Positions 1 to 6,031 of a stretch of 6,466 nt of DNA are shown in pieces. A model generated the notes under the pieces. The model saw nothing but the letters and a program-made list of their open reading frames with translations. It was not told the origin of the DNA and did no database searches. Within the stretch, counting starts at the first letter, position 1, and the number at the start of each line of letters is the position of its first letter. Both the position numbers and the translations under genes were made by a program. Source of the stretch: VFBF01 sp033764865 (GTDB taxonomy: Bacteria; Pseudomonadota; Alphaproteobacteria; Caulobacterales; Aquidulcibacteraceae); NCBI GenBank assembly GCA_033764865.1, contig JANRIM010000072.1, positions 1-6,466 on the forward strand, in the 5' to 3' direction.

Positions 1-1127
1 TCGATGGGCGTGGTGCGCAGGTTGGTGGTGTAGGGGATGGCGTCGTCCAGCAGCGCGGCCCCGAAGAACGGCGCGGCCATGATCTCCTCGCGCGTCGCCT
101 GGTCGACGTCGAAGCCCACCCGCGTGCGCGGCCGGTCGCCCACGCCGTTGAGCAGCACGGAGAATTCCGAGGCGCGCAGGGTGCGTCCGCGGATCTCGCG
201 GCTCACCTGCTCCAGCATGTTGAGGCCGGTGAGCGAATACTTCTCCGGCCGCACCGGGGCCACGATGTGGTCGGAGGCGGTCACGGCGCAGCGCGTGAGG
301 AAGGTGGCGCAGGGGTTCACGTCGATCACCACCAGATCGTAGCGCGTGCGCAGCACCGCCACGAGATCGTGGAAGCGCGACAGCGCATCGGCCCGCTCCC
401 GTTCCGTCCGTCCGTCCAGCGTGAACTCGAACAGGCGCTCATCGCCCACCACCAGATCGAAGCGCGTCTTGCCGAGCCCCCTGGAGCGGTTGAGCTGGAT
501 CGGCAGCCGGGCGAACTCGTCACGGGGCGCCGACAGCGGGCCCTTGGCGATGAACGCCGAATAGATCGTGTGCGCATCGGCGCGCACGCGGTTGCGTTCC
601 TCGGGCGGCAGGAAGAATTGCGAAAGATTGTGCTGGGGATCGACGTCGATGAAGCAGACGGACCTGCCCGCCTCCAGATGGGCGGCGGCGAACACGTTGG
701 CCGCCAGCACCGTCTTGCCGACGCCGCCCTTGATGTTGAGCATCGACAGCGTGCGCCCGGCGGCGGAGAACCCCCGAACCGCCGCGACGATGCGCGCGAG
801 CGCGGTGTCGGTGAGGCCGTCGCGGGCGTCGACCCGGGCCTGCATGTCGGCGGCGATGCGCAGGGCGTCGCCCGCGAGGTCCGCCAGCAGGACGGGCACG
901 ATGGGCCGCCCGTTGGCGATGGCCGCCATGAGATCGCGGCGCACCTCCGCGTCCGCCTCCGCGGCGGGCGACAAGAGCGCCACGACGCAGCGGCACTCCA
1001 GCAGCGCCTGCACGGCGTCGCCGGCGCGCTGCGCGCTCGACAGGCCGTGACGGGCGAGCTCCTGCGCGACCGCGTCGGCGCGCGCGGCGTCGCCGTCGCT
1101 GAAGGAAAGATACGCCTCGGTCGCCAT
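1..1127 (-). CDS. TIR-like domain fused to ParA-family ATPase (3' end cut by window edge)
   Basis: The frame gives 375 residues and then runs off the left edge. Residues 5-120 look like a TIR domain: YLSFSDGD at 6-13, an amphipathic helix, VVALLSP at 48-54 and the strand PIVPVLL at 75-81. Residues 127-375 are a ParA/MinD-type P-loop ATPase: deviant Walker A KGGVGKT 133-139, DVDPQHN 161-167, GDERLFEF 228-235 and Walker B LVVID 265-269. Walker B is followed by NP where ParA proteins usually have PP. ParA proteins form ATP-dependent dimers that bind DNA or surfaces and position cargo. The TIR Glu position is Asp65, so NADase activity is doubtful. The start is fixed by an in-frame TGA 12 bases upstream; the ribosome site is weak (AAGG). 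Probably only a few tens of residues are missing. No ParB or parS is visible. The domain calls are strong; the function is unknown. Confidence 0.9.
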   Translation of the reverse strand, partial: MATEAYLSFSDGDAARADAVAQELARHGLSSAQRAGDAVQALLECRCVVALLSPAAEADAEVRRDLMAAIANGRPIVPVLLADLAGDALRIAADMQARVDARDGLTDTALARIVAAVRGFSAAGRTLSMLNIKGGVGKTVLAANVFAAAHLEAGRSVCFIDVDPQHNLSQFFLPPEERNRVRADAHTIYSAFIAKGPLSAPRDEFARLPIQLNRSRGLGKTRFDLVVGDERLFEFTLDGRTERERADALSRFHDLVAVLRTRYDLVVIDVNPCATFLTRCAVTASDHIVAPVRPEKYSLTGLNMLEQVSREIRGRTLRASEFSVLLNGVGDRPRTRVGFDVDQATREEIMAAPFFGAALLDDAIPYTTNLRTTPI

Positions 1128-1152
1128 TGCCAGCCTTCACCCGGGCCGGACC

Positions 1153-1176
1153 TTGCGGCGCCGCAATAGTGATTGC
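1153..1176. promoter_or_regulatory. Palindrome cluster upstream of the TIR-ParA gene
   Basis: TTGCGGCGCCGCAA (1153-1166) is a perfect 14-bp palindrome ending 26 bases before the TIR-ParA start codon. Its right side overlaps a second inverted repeat, GCAAT-agtg-ATTGC (1163-1176). The area is AT-richer than its surroundings and sits where the promoter or leader of the minus-strand gene should be. An operator for a dimeric regulator, or an mRNA leader hairpin, is possible. The symmetry is seen directly; the role is inference. Confidence 0.35.
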
Positions 1177-1216
1177 AACGCAACGCACCAGCGGGACCCG
1201 CCCGCCCGGGCCGGTC

Positions 1217-1229
1217 GATCCCGCCGCGG
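1217..1229. repeat. Short perfect inverted repeat in the divergent intergenic region
   Basis: TCCCGC and GCGGGA are exact complements around a single C. The sequence here is almost pure G and C, where such repeats arise easily. No function can be assigned. Confidence 0.25.
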
Positions 1230-1276
1230 GAGCGCCCGGGGCGAGGGTTGCCGATGGTGGGCCGCCGCCACGGCCC

Positions 1277-1294
1277 GCAAAGGGCGCCTTTTGC
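1277..1294. repeat. Hairpin-forming repeat with short T run upstream of aroG
   Basis: GCAAAGG, a GCG loop and CCTTTTGC form a stem with one unpaired T. The run of four Ts gives it a terminator-like look on the plus strand, but no plus-strand gene ends upstream. It lies before the proposed aroG promoter, so it would not be in that transcript. It could insulate the divergent genes or mean nothing. Confidence 0.2.
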
Positions 1295-1313
1295 CGCGCC
1301 CGGGGCCCAAGGC

Positions 1314-1342
1314 TTTCACCGGCGCCACGATTTTGCTAGGGT
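1314..1342 (+). promoter_or_regulatory. Possible aroG promoter giving a very short or absent leader
   Basis: TTTCAC (1314-1319), a 17-base spacer and TAGGGT (1337-1342) resemble a housekeeping -35/-10 pair, with an extended -10 TGC directly before the hexamer. Transcription would start about seven bases further on, at or next to the aroG ATG at 1349, giving a leaderless message. The same AGGG bases (1338-1341) could instead be a weak ribosome binding site seven bases before the ATG. The two readings exclude each other. Confidence 0.3.
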
Positions 1343-1348
1343 CGGCCC

Positions 1349-2731
1349 ATGCCGGCAAAATGGACCCCTTCCTCGTGGCGCGCGCTGCCCGCCCGCCACA
1401 TCCCCACGGATTACCCCGACGCCGAGGCGCTCGCCCGCGTCGAGGCCACGCTGAAGGGTTATCCCCCGCTCGTGTTCGCCGGTGAGGCGCGCAACCTGAA
1501 GGGCGCGCTCGCGCGCGTGGCCGCGGGCAAGGCGTTTCTGCTGCAGGGGGGGGACTGCGCGGAGAGCTTCAAGGAATTCCACCCCGACAACATCCGCGAC
1601 ACCTTCCGTGCGCTGATGCAGATGGCGGTGGTGCTGACGTTCGCGGGCTCCAAGCCCGTGGTGAAGGTGGGCCGCATCGCCGGCCAGTTCGCCAAGCCGC
1701 GCAGCGAGCCCACCGAGACCATCGACGGCGTCACGCTGCCCAGCTACCGCGGCGACACCATCAACGGGATGGACTTCACGCCCGAGGCCCGCGTCCCCGA
1801 TCCCCAGCGTCTGATCCAAGCCTATGCGCAGTCGGCCTCCACGCTCAACCTCATCCGCGCTTTCGCGGGCGGGGGCTACGCCGACCTGCACAACGTCCAC
1901 CGCTGGACGCTCGGCTTCGTCGCCGACAGCCCGCAGGGCAAGCGCTACCGCGAGACCGCCGACCGCATCTCCGAGGCGCTTGATTTCATGGAGGCGTGCG
2001 GCGTCACGCCCGAGACGTCCCCGCAGATGAAGCAGGTGGACGTCTACACCAGCCACGAGGCGCTGCTGCTCGGCTTCGAGGAGGCGATGACGCGCATCGA
2101 TAGCACCAGCGGGGACTGGTACGACACGTCCGCCCACTTCCTGTGGATCGGGGACCGCACCCGCCAGCTCGACGGCGCGCACGTGGAGTTCATGCGCGGC
2201 GTGAAGAACCCCATCGGCATGAAGTGCGGCCCCACGCTGGAGCCGGATGATCTCCTGCGCCTCATCGACGTGCTCAACCCCGACAACGAGCCCGGCCGGC
2301 TCACGCTCATCGCCCGCTTCGGCGCGGAGAAGGCGGCCGCCGGCCTGCCGAAGATCGTGCGCGCCGTGCAGCGGGAGGGCCGCCAGGTCGTGTGGTCGTG
2401 CGATCCCATGCACGGCAATACGCTGAAGACGGCGTCCGGCTACAAGACCCGGCCGTTCGACCGCATCCTCTCCGAGGTGCGCACCTTCATGGAGGCGCTG
2501 CCGGCGGAGGGCGCCTATCCCGGGGGCGTGCACGTGGAGATGACGGGCCAGCAGGTCACGGAGTGTCTCGGCGGCGCGGCGGAAGTGACCGAGCAGGACC
2601 TGTCGGACCGCTACCACACCCACTGCGACCCGCGCCTCAACGGCGCCCAGGCGCTCGATCTGGCGTTCCTGATCGCGGAAAACCTCCGCGGCGCCCGCAT
2701 CGAGGCGCGGAAAGCCGCCAACGACGGGTAA
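1349..2731 (+). CDS. aroG: Class II 3-deoxy-D-arabino-heptulosonate 7-phosphate (DAHP) synthase
   Basis: This cytoplasmic enzyme condenses phosphoenolpyruvate with erythrose 4-phosphate to DAHP, the first step of the shikimate pathway to aromatic amino acids, folates and quinones. At 460 residues it is full length for the plant-like class II family. The metal site is complete: Cys70 in QGGDCAES, His355 in DPMHGN, Glu397 in HVEMTGQ and Asp427 in HCDPRLN. Substrate-binding motifs are also present: GRIAGQFAKPRS (108-119), Arg270 in GDRTRQLDG and Lys292 in MKCGP. Residues 1-60 form the class II N-terminal extension (WTPSSWR, PPLVFAGEA). An in-frame TAG 12 bases upstream makes ATG 1349 the first possible start. 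It diverges from the TIR-ParA gene, and the kinase gene follows after 81 bases. Some class II enzymes are feedback-inhibited by aromatic amino acids; this cannot be read here. The symbol follows the mycobacterial class II gene. Confidence 0.97.
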   Translation: MPAKWTPSSWRALPARHIPTDYPDAEALARVEATLKGYPPLVFAGEARNLKGALARVAAGKAFLLQGGDCAESFKEFHPDNIRDTFRALMQMAVVLTFAGSKPVVKVGRIAGQFAKPRSEPTETIDGVTLPSYRGDTINGMDFTPEARVPDPQRLIQAYAQSASTLNLIRAFAGGGYADLHNVHRWTLGFVADSPQGKRYRETADRISEALDFMEACGVTPETSPQMKQVDVYTSHEALLLGFEEAMTRIDSTSGDWYDTSAHFLWIGDRTRQLDGAHVEFMRGVKNPIGMKCGPTLEPDDLLRLIDVLNPDNEPGRLTLIARFGAEKAAAGLPKIVRAVQREGRQVVWSCDPMHGNTLKTASGYKTRPFDRILSEVRTFMEALPAEGAYPGGVHVEMTGQQVTECLGGAAEVTEQDLSDRYHTHCDPRLNGAQALDLAFLIAENLRGARIEARKAANDG

Positions 2732-2748
2732 GTGGGCTGATAGCCCGC
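2732..2748 (+). terminator. Weak hairpin directly after aroG
   Basis: Immediately after the aroG stop, GGGCT (2734-2738) and AGCCC (2742-2746) pair around a GAT loop. One G-U and one G-C pair extend the stem to seven. No T run follows, so it is a poor intrinsic terminator and may only pause transcription or protect the 3' end. A second small inverted repeat, GCCT-atg-AGGC (2747-2757), abuts it. Read-through into the kinase gene is plausible. Confidence 0.2.
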
Positions 2749-2800
2749 CTATGAGGCTCCAGTGTAGTTTCGCGCCCGGATCGCGGGACGATTCGCGGCC

Positions 2801-2807
2801 GGGGAGG
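2801..2807 (+). promoter_or_regulatory. Strong ribosome binding site of the histidine kinase gene
   Basis: GGGGAGG lies five bases before ATG 2813. It supports that start over the in-frame ATG 12 bases later at 2825. It is the clearest Shine-Dalgarno sequence in the window. Confidence 0.7.
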
Positions 2808-2812
2808 CGGGC

Positions 2813-4189
2813 ATGATCGCCAGCATGGGGACCGAGAGGAACGCAGGCCAGCCCCTTGCGGCGCGTGCGCCGCGGGAAGCGCCCGCAACGCCAACGACAT
2901 CGGAATGGTCGCTCTCCGCCGCCGAGGCCACCGCGTTCATCCGCAAGGCGACGTGGCCGCGCGTGCTGTTTGCGGCGGTGGCGCTGGCGGTGACGTGGCC
3001 GGTGGCGCCGCAGGGCCTGATGGCGGCATGGCTGGTAGGCGTGATCGCGTGGGAATTTGCTGTGCGCCCGGCGCTGGAGGACCGGCTGCTGGCGCGCGCC
3101 GAGGCCATGCCCGCGCCCGTCGCCTACCGCTGGCTCGCCGCGCTGCACGGGGTGGGCGCGTGCCTGTATGCGGTGTTTCCCGTCACGTCCTGGGCCACGG
3201 GGACTGTGCTCGGCATGGTGGCGGCCACGTCGTGGTTCTGCGCCACGGCCAACCACGCGTTCGTCTATTTCTCCCACCAGCGCACGCTCCTGCTGGCCAC
3301 GATCCTGCCGCTCATCGTGTGCGCGCTGGCTGCGCCCTTCACCACCATGCTCGCCGCGCCCCCTGTGTCCATCGTGGGCATGATCGTGCTGGTCAGCGCG
3401 CTCGTGGTGGGCGGCCTGTTCGGGCATGACCGCAACGAGCTGCTGCGCGCGCTGTCGCGCACGCGCGCCGCACGCGCCGCCGCCGAGAGCGCGAGCGCCT
3501 CCAAATCCCAGTTCATGGCGCTGGTGAGCCACGAGCTGCGTACGCCGCTCAACGCCGTCATCGGCTACGCCGAGATCATCGCGCAGGAAGCGCCCCCCGC
3601 CGCGGCGGCGGACGCCGGGCGCATCCTGAAGGCAGCGCACCGCCAGCTCGACCTCATCAACGCCATCATCGATCTTTCCCGTTTGGAGACGGGCGAGGCC
3701 ACGCTGGCGCGGGTGCGCGGTCCGGTGACTGCGGCGCTGGCGCGCGTGCGCGCGGATGCGGCCCCGCTGGCGGACGCCGGCGCCAACACGCTCGACGTGC
3801 GCGCCATGGGCGATCCCGGCGACGCCGTGCTCGATTTCGAGCGGCTGCACGACGCGCTGATGCGTCTGGCGTCCAACGCCGCGAAGTTCACGCAGGGCGG
3901 CGCCATCACGGTCACCGCCGAGCGCGTGCGCGACGCCCACGGCGCCGACCAGATCGTCTTCGCCGTGCGCGATACGGGCCCCGGCATCGCGCCCGCGGCG
4001 CAGGCCGCCATCTTCGAACCGTTCACGCAGTCCGACGCCTCCAGCGCCCGCGCGCATGAGGGCGCGGGCCTCGGCCTCGCCATCGCACGCCAGACCGCGC
4101 GCCTCATGGGCGGCGACATCACCTGCCAGAGCGCGCCGGGCGCGGGGTCGGTGTTCACGCTGCGCATCCCCGCCGACCATGCCGGTTGA
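2813..4189 (+). CDS. Membrane sensor histidine kinase (HisKA-HATPase, no receiver domain)
   Basis: A 458-residue two-component sensor kinase of the inner membrane. After about 45 polar N-terminal residues come six likely membrane helices (about 49-65, 68-84, 108-124, 127-143, 157-178, 184-204) with only short loops. There is therefore no extracytoplasmic sensor domain; the signal is probably read in or at the membrane. A helical linker (205-235) leads to the HisKA H-box SHELRTPLN with phospho-acceptor His240. The HATPase has N-box Asn355 (ASNAAKFT), G1 DTGPGI 387-392, F-box FEPF 401-404 and G2 GAGLGLAI 417-424. All catalytic motifs are intact, so it should autophosphorylate. It has no PAS or receiver domain, and no response regulator gene is in the window, so its partner is unknown. 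Its last 11 bases overlap the DUF188 gene. The kinase call is certain; signal and target cannot be inferred. Confidence 0.95.
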   Translation: MIASMGTERNAGQPLAARAPREAPATPTTSEWSLSAAEATAFIRKATWPRVLFAAVALAVTWPVAPQGLMAAWLVGVIAWEFAVRPALEDRLLARAEAMPAPVAYRWLAALHGVGACLYAVFPVTSWATGTVLGMVAATSWFCATANHAFVYFSHQRTLLLATILPLIVCALAAPFTTMLAAPPVSIVGMIVLVSALVVGGLFGHDRNELLRALSRTRAARAAAESASASKSQFMALVSHELRTPLNAVIGYAEIIAQEAPPAAAADAGRILKAAHRQLDLINAIIDLSRLETGEATLARVRGPVTAALARVRADAAPLADAGANTLDVRAMGDPGDAVLDFERLHDALMRLASNAAKFTQGGAITVTAERVRDAHGADQIVFAVRDTGPGIAPAAQAAIFEPFTQSDASSARAHEGAGLGLAIARQTARLMGGDITCQSAPGAGSVFTLRIPADHAG

Positions 4190-4640
4190 GGGGCCCGCGC
4201 CCATCCTCTTCGTCGACGCCGATGCGTGTCCGGTGAAGGAGGAGATCTACCGCGTCGCGCGCCGGCTCGGGTGTCCGGTGAAGGTGGTGGCCAACAGCTA
4301 CCTGCGCACGCCCCCGGGGGCTGCGATGATCGTGGTGGACGCCGGGCCCGACGCCGCCGACGACTGGATCGCCGACAACGCCCGCCCGCGCGACATCGTC
4401 ATCACCAGCGACATCCCGCTCGCGGCGCGCGCGTTGAAGGCCGGCGCCGCGGTGCTGGCCCCCAACGGCAAGGCGTTCACCGAAGCCTCCATCGGCGCCG
4501 CCCTCGCGCAGCGCAGCCTCATGGAGCATCTGCGTTCGTTCGGCGAGATCACCGGCGGGCCGAAAGCGTTTTCCCCGCAGGACCGCTCGCGCTTCCTGTC
4601 CGCGCTGGACGCCGCCGTCCACAAGGCGCGCCGCCCCTAG
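4179..4640 (+). CDS. YaiI/YqxD family (DUF188, UPF0178) PIN-like protein
   Basis: A 153-residue cytoplasmic protein of normal length for this widespread family, whose biochemical role is not settled. The family falls in the PIN-like nuclease fold group. The signature is clear: FVDADACPVKEEIYRVA near the N-terminus (acidic Asp13 and Asp15), VVANS 36-40, VVDAGPDAADDWI 52-64, DIVITSDIPLA 72-82, PNGKAF 95-100 and the C-terminal GPKAF with DRSRFL. The clustered aspartates (13, 15, 58, 61, 62, 72, 78) could bind metal, as in PIN nucleases; activity is inference. The frame is open further upstream, but ATG 4179 places the first conserved strand at the usual distance. No clear ribosome site precedes it and it overlaps the kinase stop, so coupled translation is likely. 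Its stop interlocks with that of the convergent TPR gene. Confidence 0.93.
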   Translation: MPVEGPAPILFVDADACPVKEEIYRVARRLGCPVKVVANSYLRTPPGAAMIVVDAGPDAADDWIADNARPRDIVITSDIPLAARALKAGAAVLAPNGKAFTEASIGAALAQRSLMEHLRSFGEITGGPKAFSPQDRSRFLSALDAAVHKARRP

Positions 4641-5890
4641 GGTTGTGCAGGGGGCATCGCAGGCGCAGCCACGCCGAAGGCCGCGAAGCGGCGCGCCACG
4701 TCGGGCGCCCGCGCCACCGCCTCTGCGACGTCGGCTGCGCCCTCCGCCGCCGCCCCGAGCCGCAGGCGCGCCACGCCGCGGCCGTACTGTGCGCTCGCGC
4801 GGGGCGGCGTTTCGGCGCAGGCGGCGGAGAAATCCGCCAGCGCGCGCTCGAACGCGCCGCGGCGCAGCTGCACGAGCCCGCGCGTCTCCAGGATGTCGGG
4901 CGACGGCGCGCGCGCGAGCGCGGCGTCACAGTCGGCGAGGGCGAGATCGAGGCGACGGCCCAGCGCGCCGCGCGCCGCGCACCGGTGGTGCAGGCCGTGC
5001 GCGTCCTCCGGCCGCAGCGCGACGTAGGCCTCATAGTCGCCCAGCGCGCGGGTGAAATCGGCGAGCGCTTCGTAGGTGCGTCCGCGATGCATCAACGCGC
5101 CGGCGTGATCGGGCGCGAGCGCCAGCACGGCGTCGAAGTCGGCGATGGCGGCGGCGTGGGCGTCGCGGCGGGCGTGGGCGAGGCCGCGGTTGAACCGCGC
5201 CGTCGCGTAGGCCCCGTCGAGGGCGAGCGCGGCGTCGAAATCCGCGATGGCGCGGTCGGCGTCGTCGGCCATCAGGTGCGCGATGCCGCGGTTGTTGTAA
5301 TCGATGGGGTGGGGCCGCAGCGCCAGCGCCCGGTCGAGATCGGCCAGCGCGCGCGGCGCATCGCCGGTTTCGCGATAGGCGTTGCCGCGATTGCCCAGCG
5401 CATTGGCGAACAGCGGATCGAGCGCGATGGCCTGGGTGAAATTGGTGATGGCGCGTTCGAAATCCCGCAACGCCGCGTAGGCCGCGCCGCGGCTGTTGAA
5501 GGCGCTCGCGTAGGCCGGGTTGAGCGCGATGGCGGCGTCATAGTCCGCGATCGCCGCCGCGTGCGCGCCGAGGCGCGCATGCGCATTGCCGCGATTGACG
5601 TAGGCGACGGGAAGATTGGGTTCGCGCGTCGTCGCTGGGTCCGCCAGCGCGGCGTCGATGATGGCGGTGCAGCCGGCGATCCACGCATCCGGGGCCAGCG
5701 CGCCGCCGCGGTTCTCGCAGCGCGCCCACGCGTCGACGACGGCGCCCTCAACGGCCGGACCTGACGTCTGTGCCCCCGCCGCGCCGCCGCCAGCGGCCCA
5801 CAGGCCGCAGACCAGCAGGCCCGCCCGCGCCGATGCGATGGTCAGATGGCGTGAACAGACACGCCGTCGGCGCCCACACATCCGTTCCAT
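4637..5890 (-). CDS. Exported tetratricopeptide repeat protein, nine TPR units
   Basis: A 417-residue protein that probably acts in the periplasm as a protein-binding scaffold. Residues 1-40 form a signal peptide: an Arg-rich start, a hydrophobic core around 18-33 and an Ala-Gly-Ala cleavage site before Gln41. Cys28 does not fit a lipobox. Residues 50-90 hold a conserved leader with Cys58 and Cys74 (IAGCTAII), the pair seen in many alphaproteobacterial TPR proteins and perhaps a disulfide. From 94 to about 396 there are nine units of 33-35 residues with the pattern NRG-A-----AIADYDAAIALNP; the first six are regular, the last three more diverged. The C-terminus ends in a Pro/Ala-rich tail. ATG 5890 is chosen because it gives a proper signal peptide; ATG 5881 would also work. 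The frame is open upstream to 6367, but that stretch is Arg-rich and unlike protein. The binding partner is unknown. Confidence 0.9.
   Translation of the reverse strand: MERMCGRRRRVCSRHLTIASARAGLLVCGLWAAGGGAAGAQTSGPAVEGAVVDAWARCENRGGALAPDAWIAGCTAIIDAALADPATTREPNLPVAYVNRGNAHARLGAHAAAIADYDAAIALNPAYASAFNSRGAAYAALRDFERAITNFTQAIALDPLFANALGNRGNAYRETGDAPRALADLDRALALRPHPIDYNNRGIAHLMADDADRAIADFDAALALDGAYATARFNRGLAHARRDAHAAAIADFDAVLALAPDHAGALMHRGRTYEALADFTRALGDYEAYVALRPEDAHGLHHRCAARGALGRRLDLALADCDAALARAPSPDILETRGLVQLRRGAFERALADFSAACAETPPRASAQYGRGVARLRLGAAAEGAADVAEAVARAPDVARRFAAFGVAAPAMPPAQP
4703..5611 (-). repeat. Tandem 102-bp coding repeats (TPR units)
   Basis: The TPR codons repeat with a period of about 34 codons, visible in the plus strand as recurring GCGATGGCG-type segments next to GAAATC or GAAGTC. 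They are diverged, so this is protein repeat architecture and not a recent DNA expansion. It could still promote recombination or mis-assembly. Confidence 0.6.
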
Positions 5891-5927
5891 GATCCACACC
5901 CCAGGCTGGAGTCTGTAGTCCCATTCG

Positions 5928-6005
5928 CCCGTGGGGGGAAGCGCGGGCGCGGCCGGGCGGTTTCGCGTGCGTGTCCCCGTGGGTCTCGTGCGCTTGTCCA
6001 CGGGG
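5928..6005. promoter_or_regulatory. Repeated CCCGTGG motifs, including an 8-bp inverted repeat, in the divergent promoter region
   Basis: CCCCGTGG (5975-5982) and its exact complement CCACGGGG (5998-6005) flank a 15-base spacer. A further direct copy, CCCGTGGG, lies at 5928-5935. All sit between the divergent TPR gene and the right-edge gene. Two half-sites 23 bases apart, about two helical turns, would suit a dimeric regulator; a stem-loop in RNA is an alternative. The repeats are seen; the role is inference. Confidence 0.35.
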
Positions 6006-6024
6006 CGGAAAACCGTGCGATGAT
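5994..6024 (+). promoter_or_regulatory. Possible promoter of the right-edge gene
   Basis: TTGTCC (5994-5999) and GATGAT (6019-6024, preceded by TGC as in an extended -10) are 19 bases apart, slightly long. Transcription would begin at about 6031-6032, at the ATG. The proposed -35 overlaps the right half of the CCCCGTGG inverted repeat, so a bound regulator could block it. The match is weak. Confidence 0.25.
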
Positions 6025-6031
6025 CCCGGTC

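Noticed and set aside
1..1127. A plasmid or chromosome partition locus (parAB-parS)
   Set aside because: No ParB gene or repeated parS-like site is visible, and the TIR fusion is not typical of segregation ParA proteins. The left edge limits this judgement.
1..1127. A CpaE-type pilus assembly ATPase
   Set aside because: CpaE has a pseudo-receiver N-terminus and a degenerate Walker A. Here the N-terminus is TIR-like and Walker A is the full KGGVGKT.
267..1169. A 300-codon plus-strand frame opposite the TIR-ParA gene
   Set aside because: It is a compositional shadow. The minus-strand frame carries clear Walker and TIR motifs, and this one shows no recognisable domain.
326..1188. Two minus-strand frames (285 and 222 codons) over the TIR-ParA gene
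   Set aside because: They are out of frame with the Walker motifs, and their Arg/Pro/Ser- or Arg/Gly-rich translations look non-protein. The true frame has no stop in the window because it leaves the left edge.
1128..1348. A leader peptide or attenuator controlling aroG
   Set aside because: No short frame rich in Trp, Phe or Tyr codons precedes aroG, and the hairpin at 1277-1294 lies upstream of the likely promoter.
1316..4204. A 962-codon open frame on the minus strand
   Set aside because: It lies antisense to aroG and the kinase gene, both of which have complete active-site motifs. Its translation is Arg/His/Gly-rich with no domain, as expected from GC-rich codon bias.
4226..5764. A 512-codon plus-strand frame across the DUF188 and TPR genes
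   Set aside because: It overlaps two well-supported genes and has repetitive, Arg/Gly/Val-rich content that mirrors the TPR repeats in antisense.
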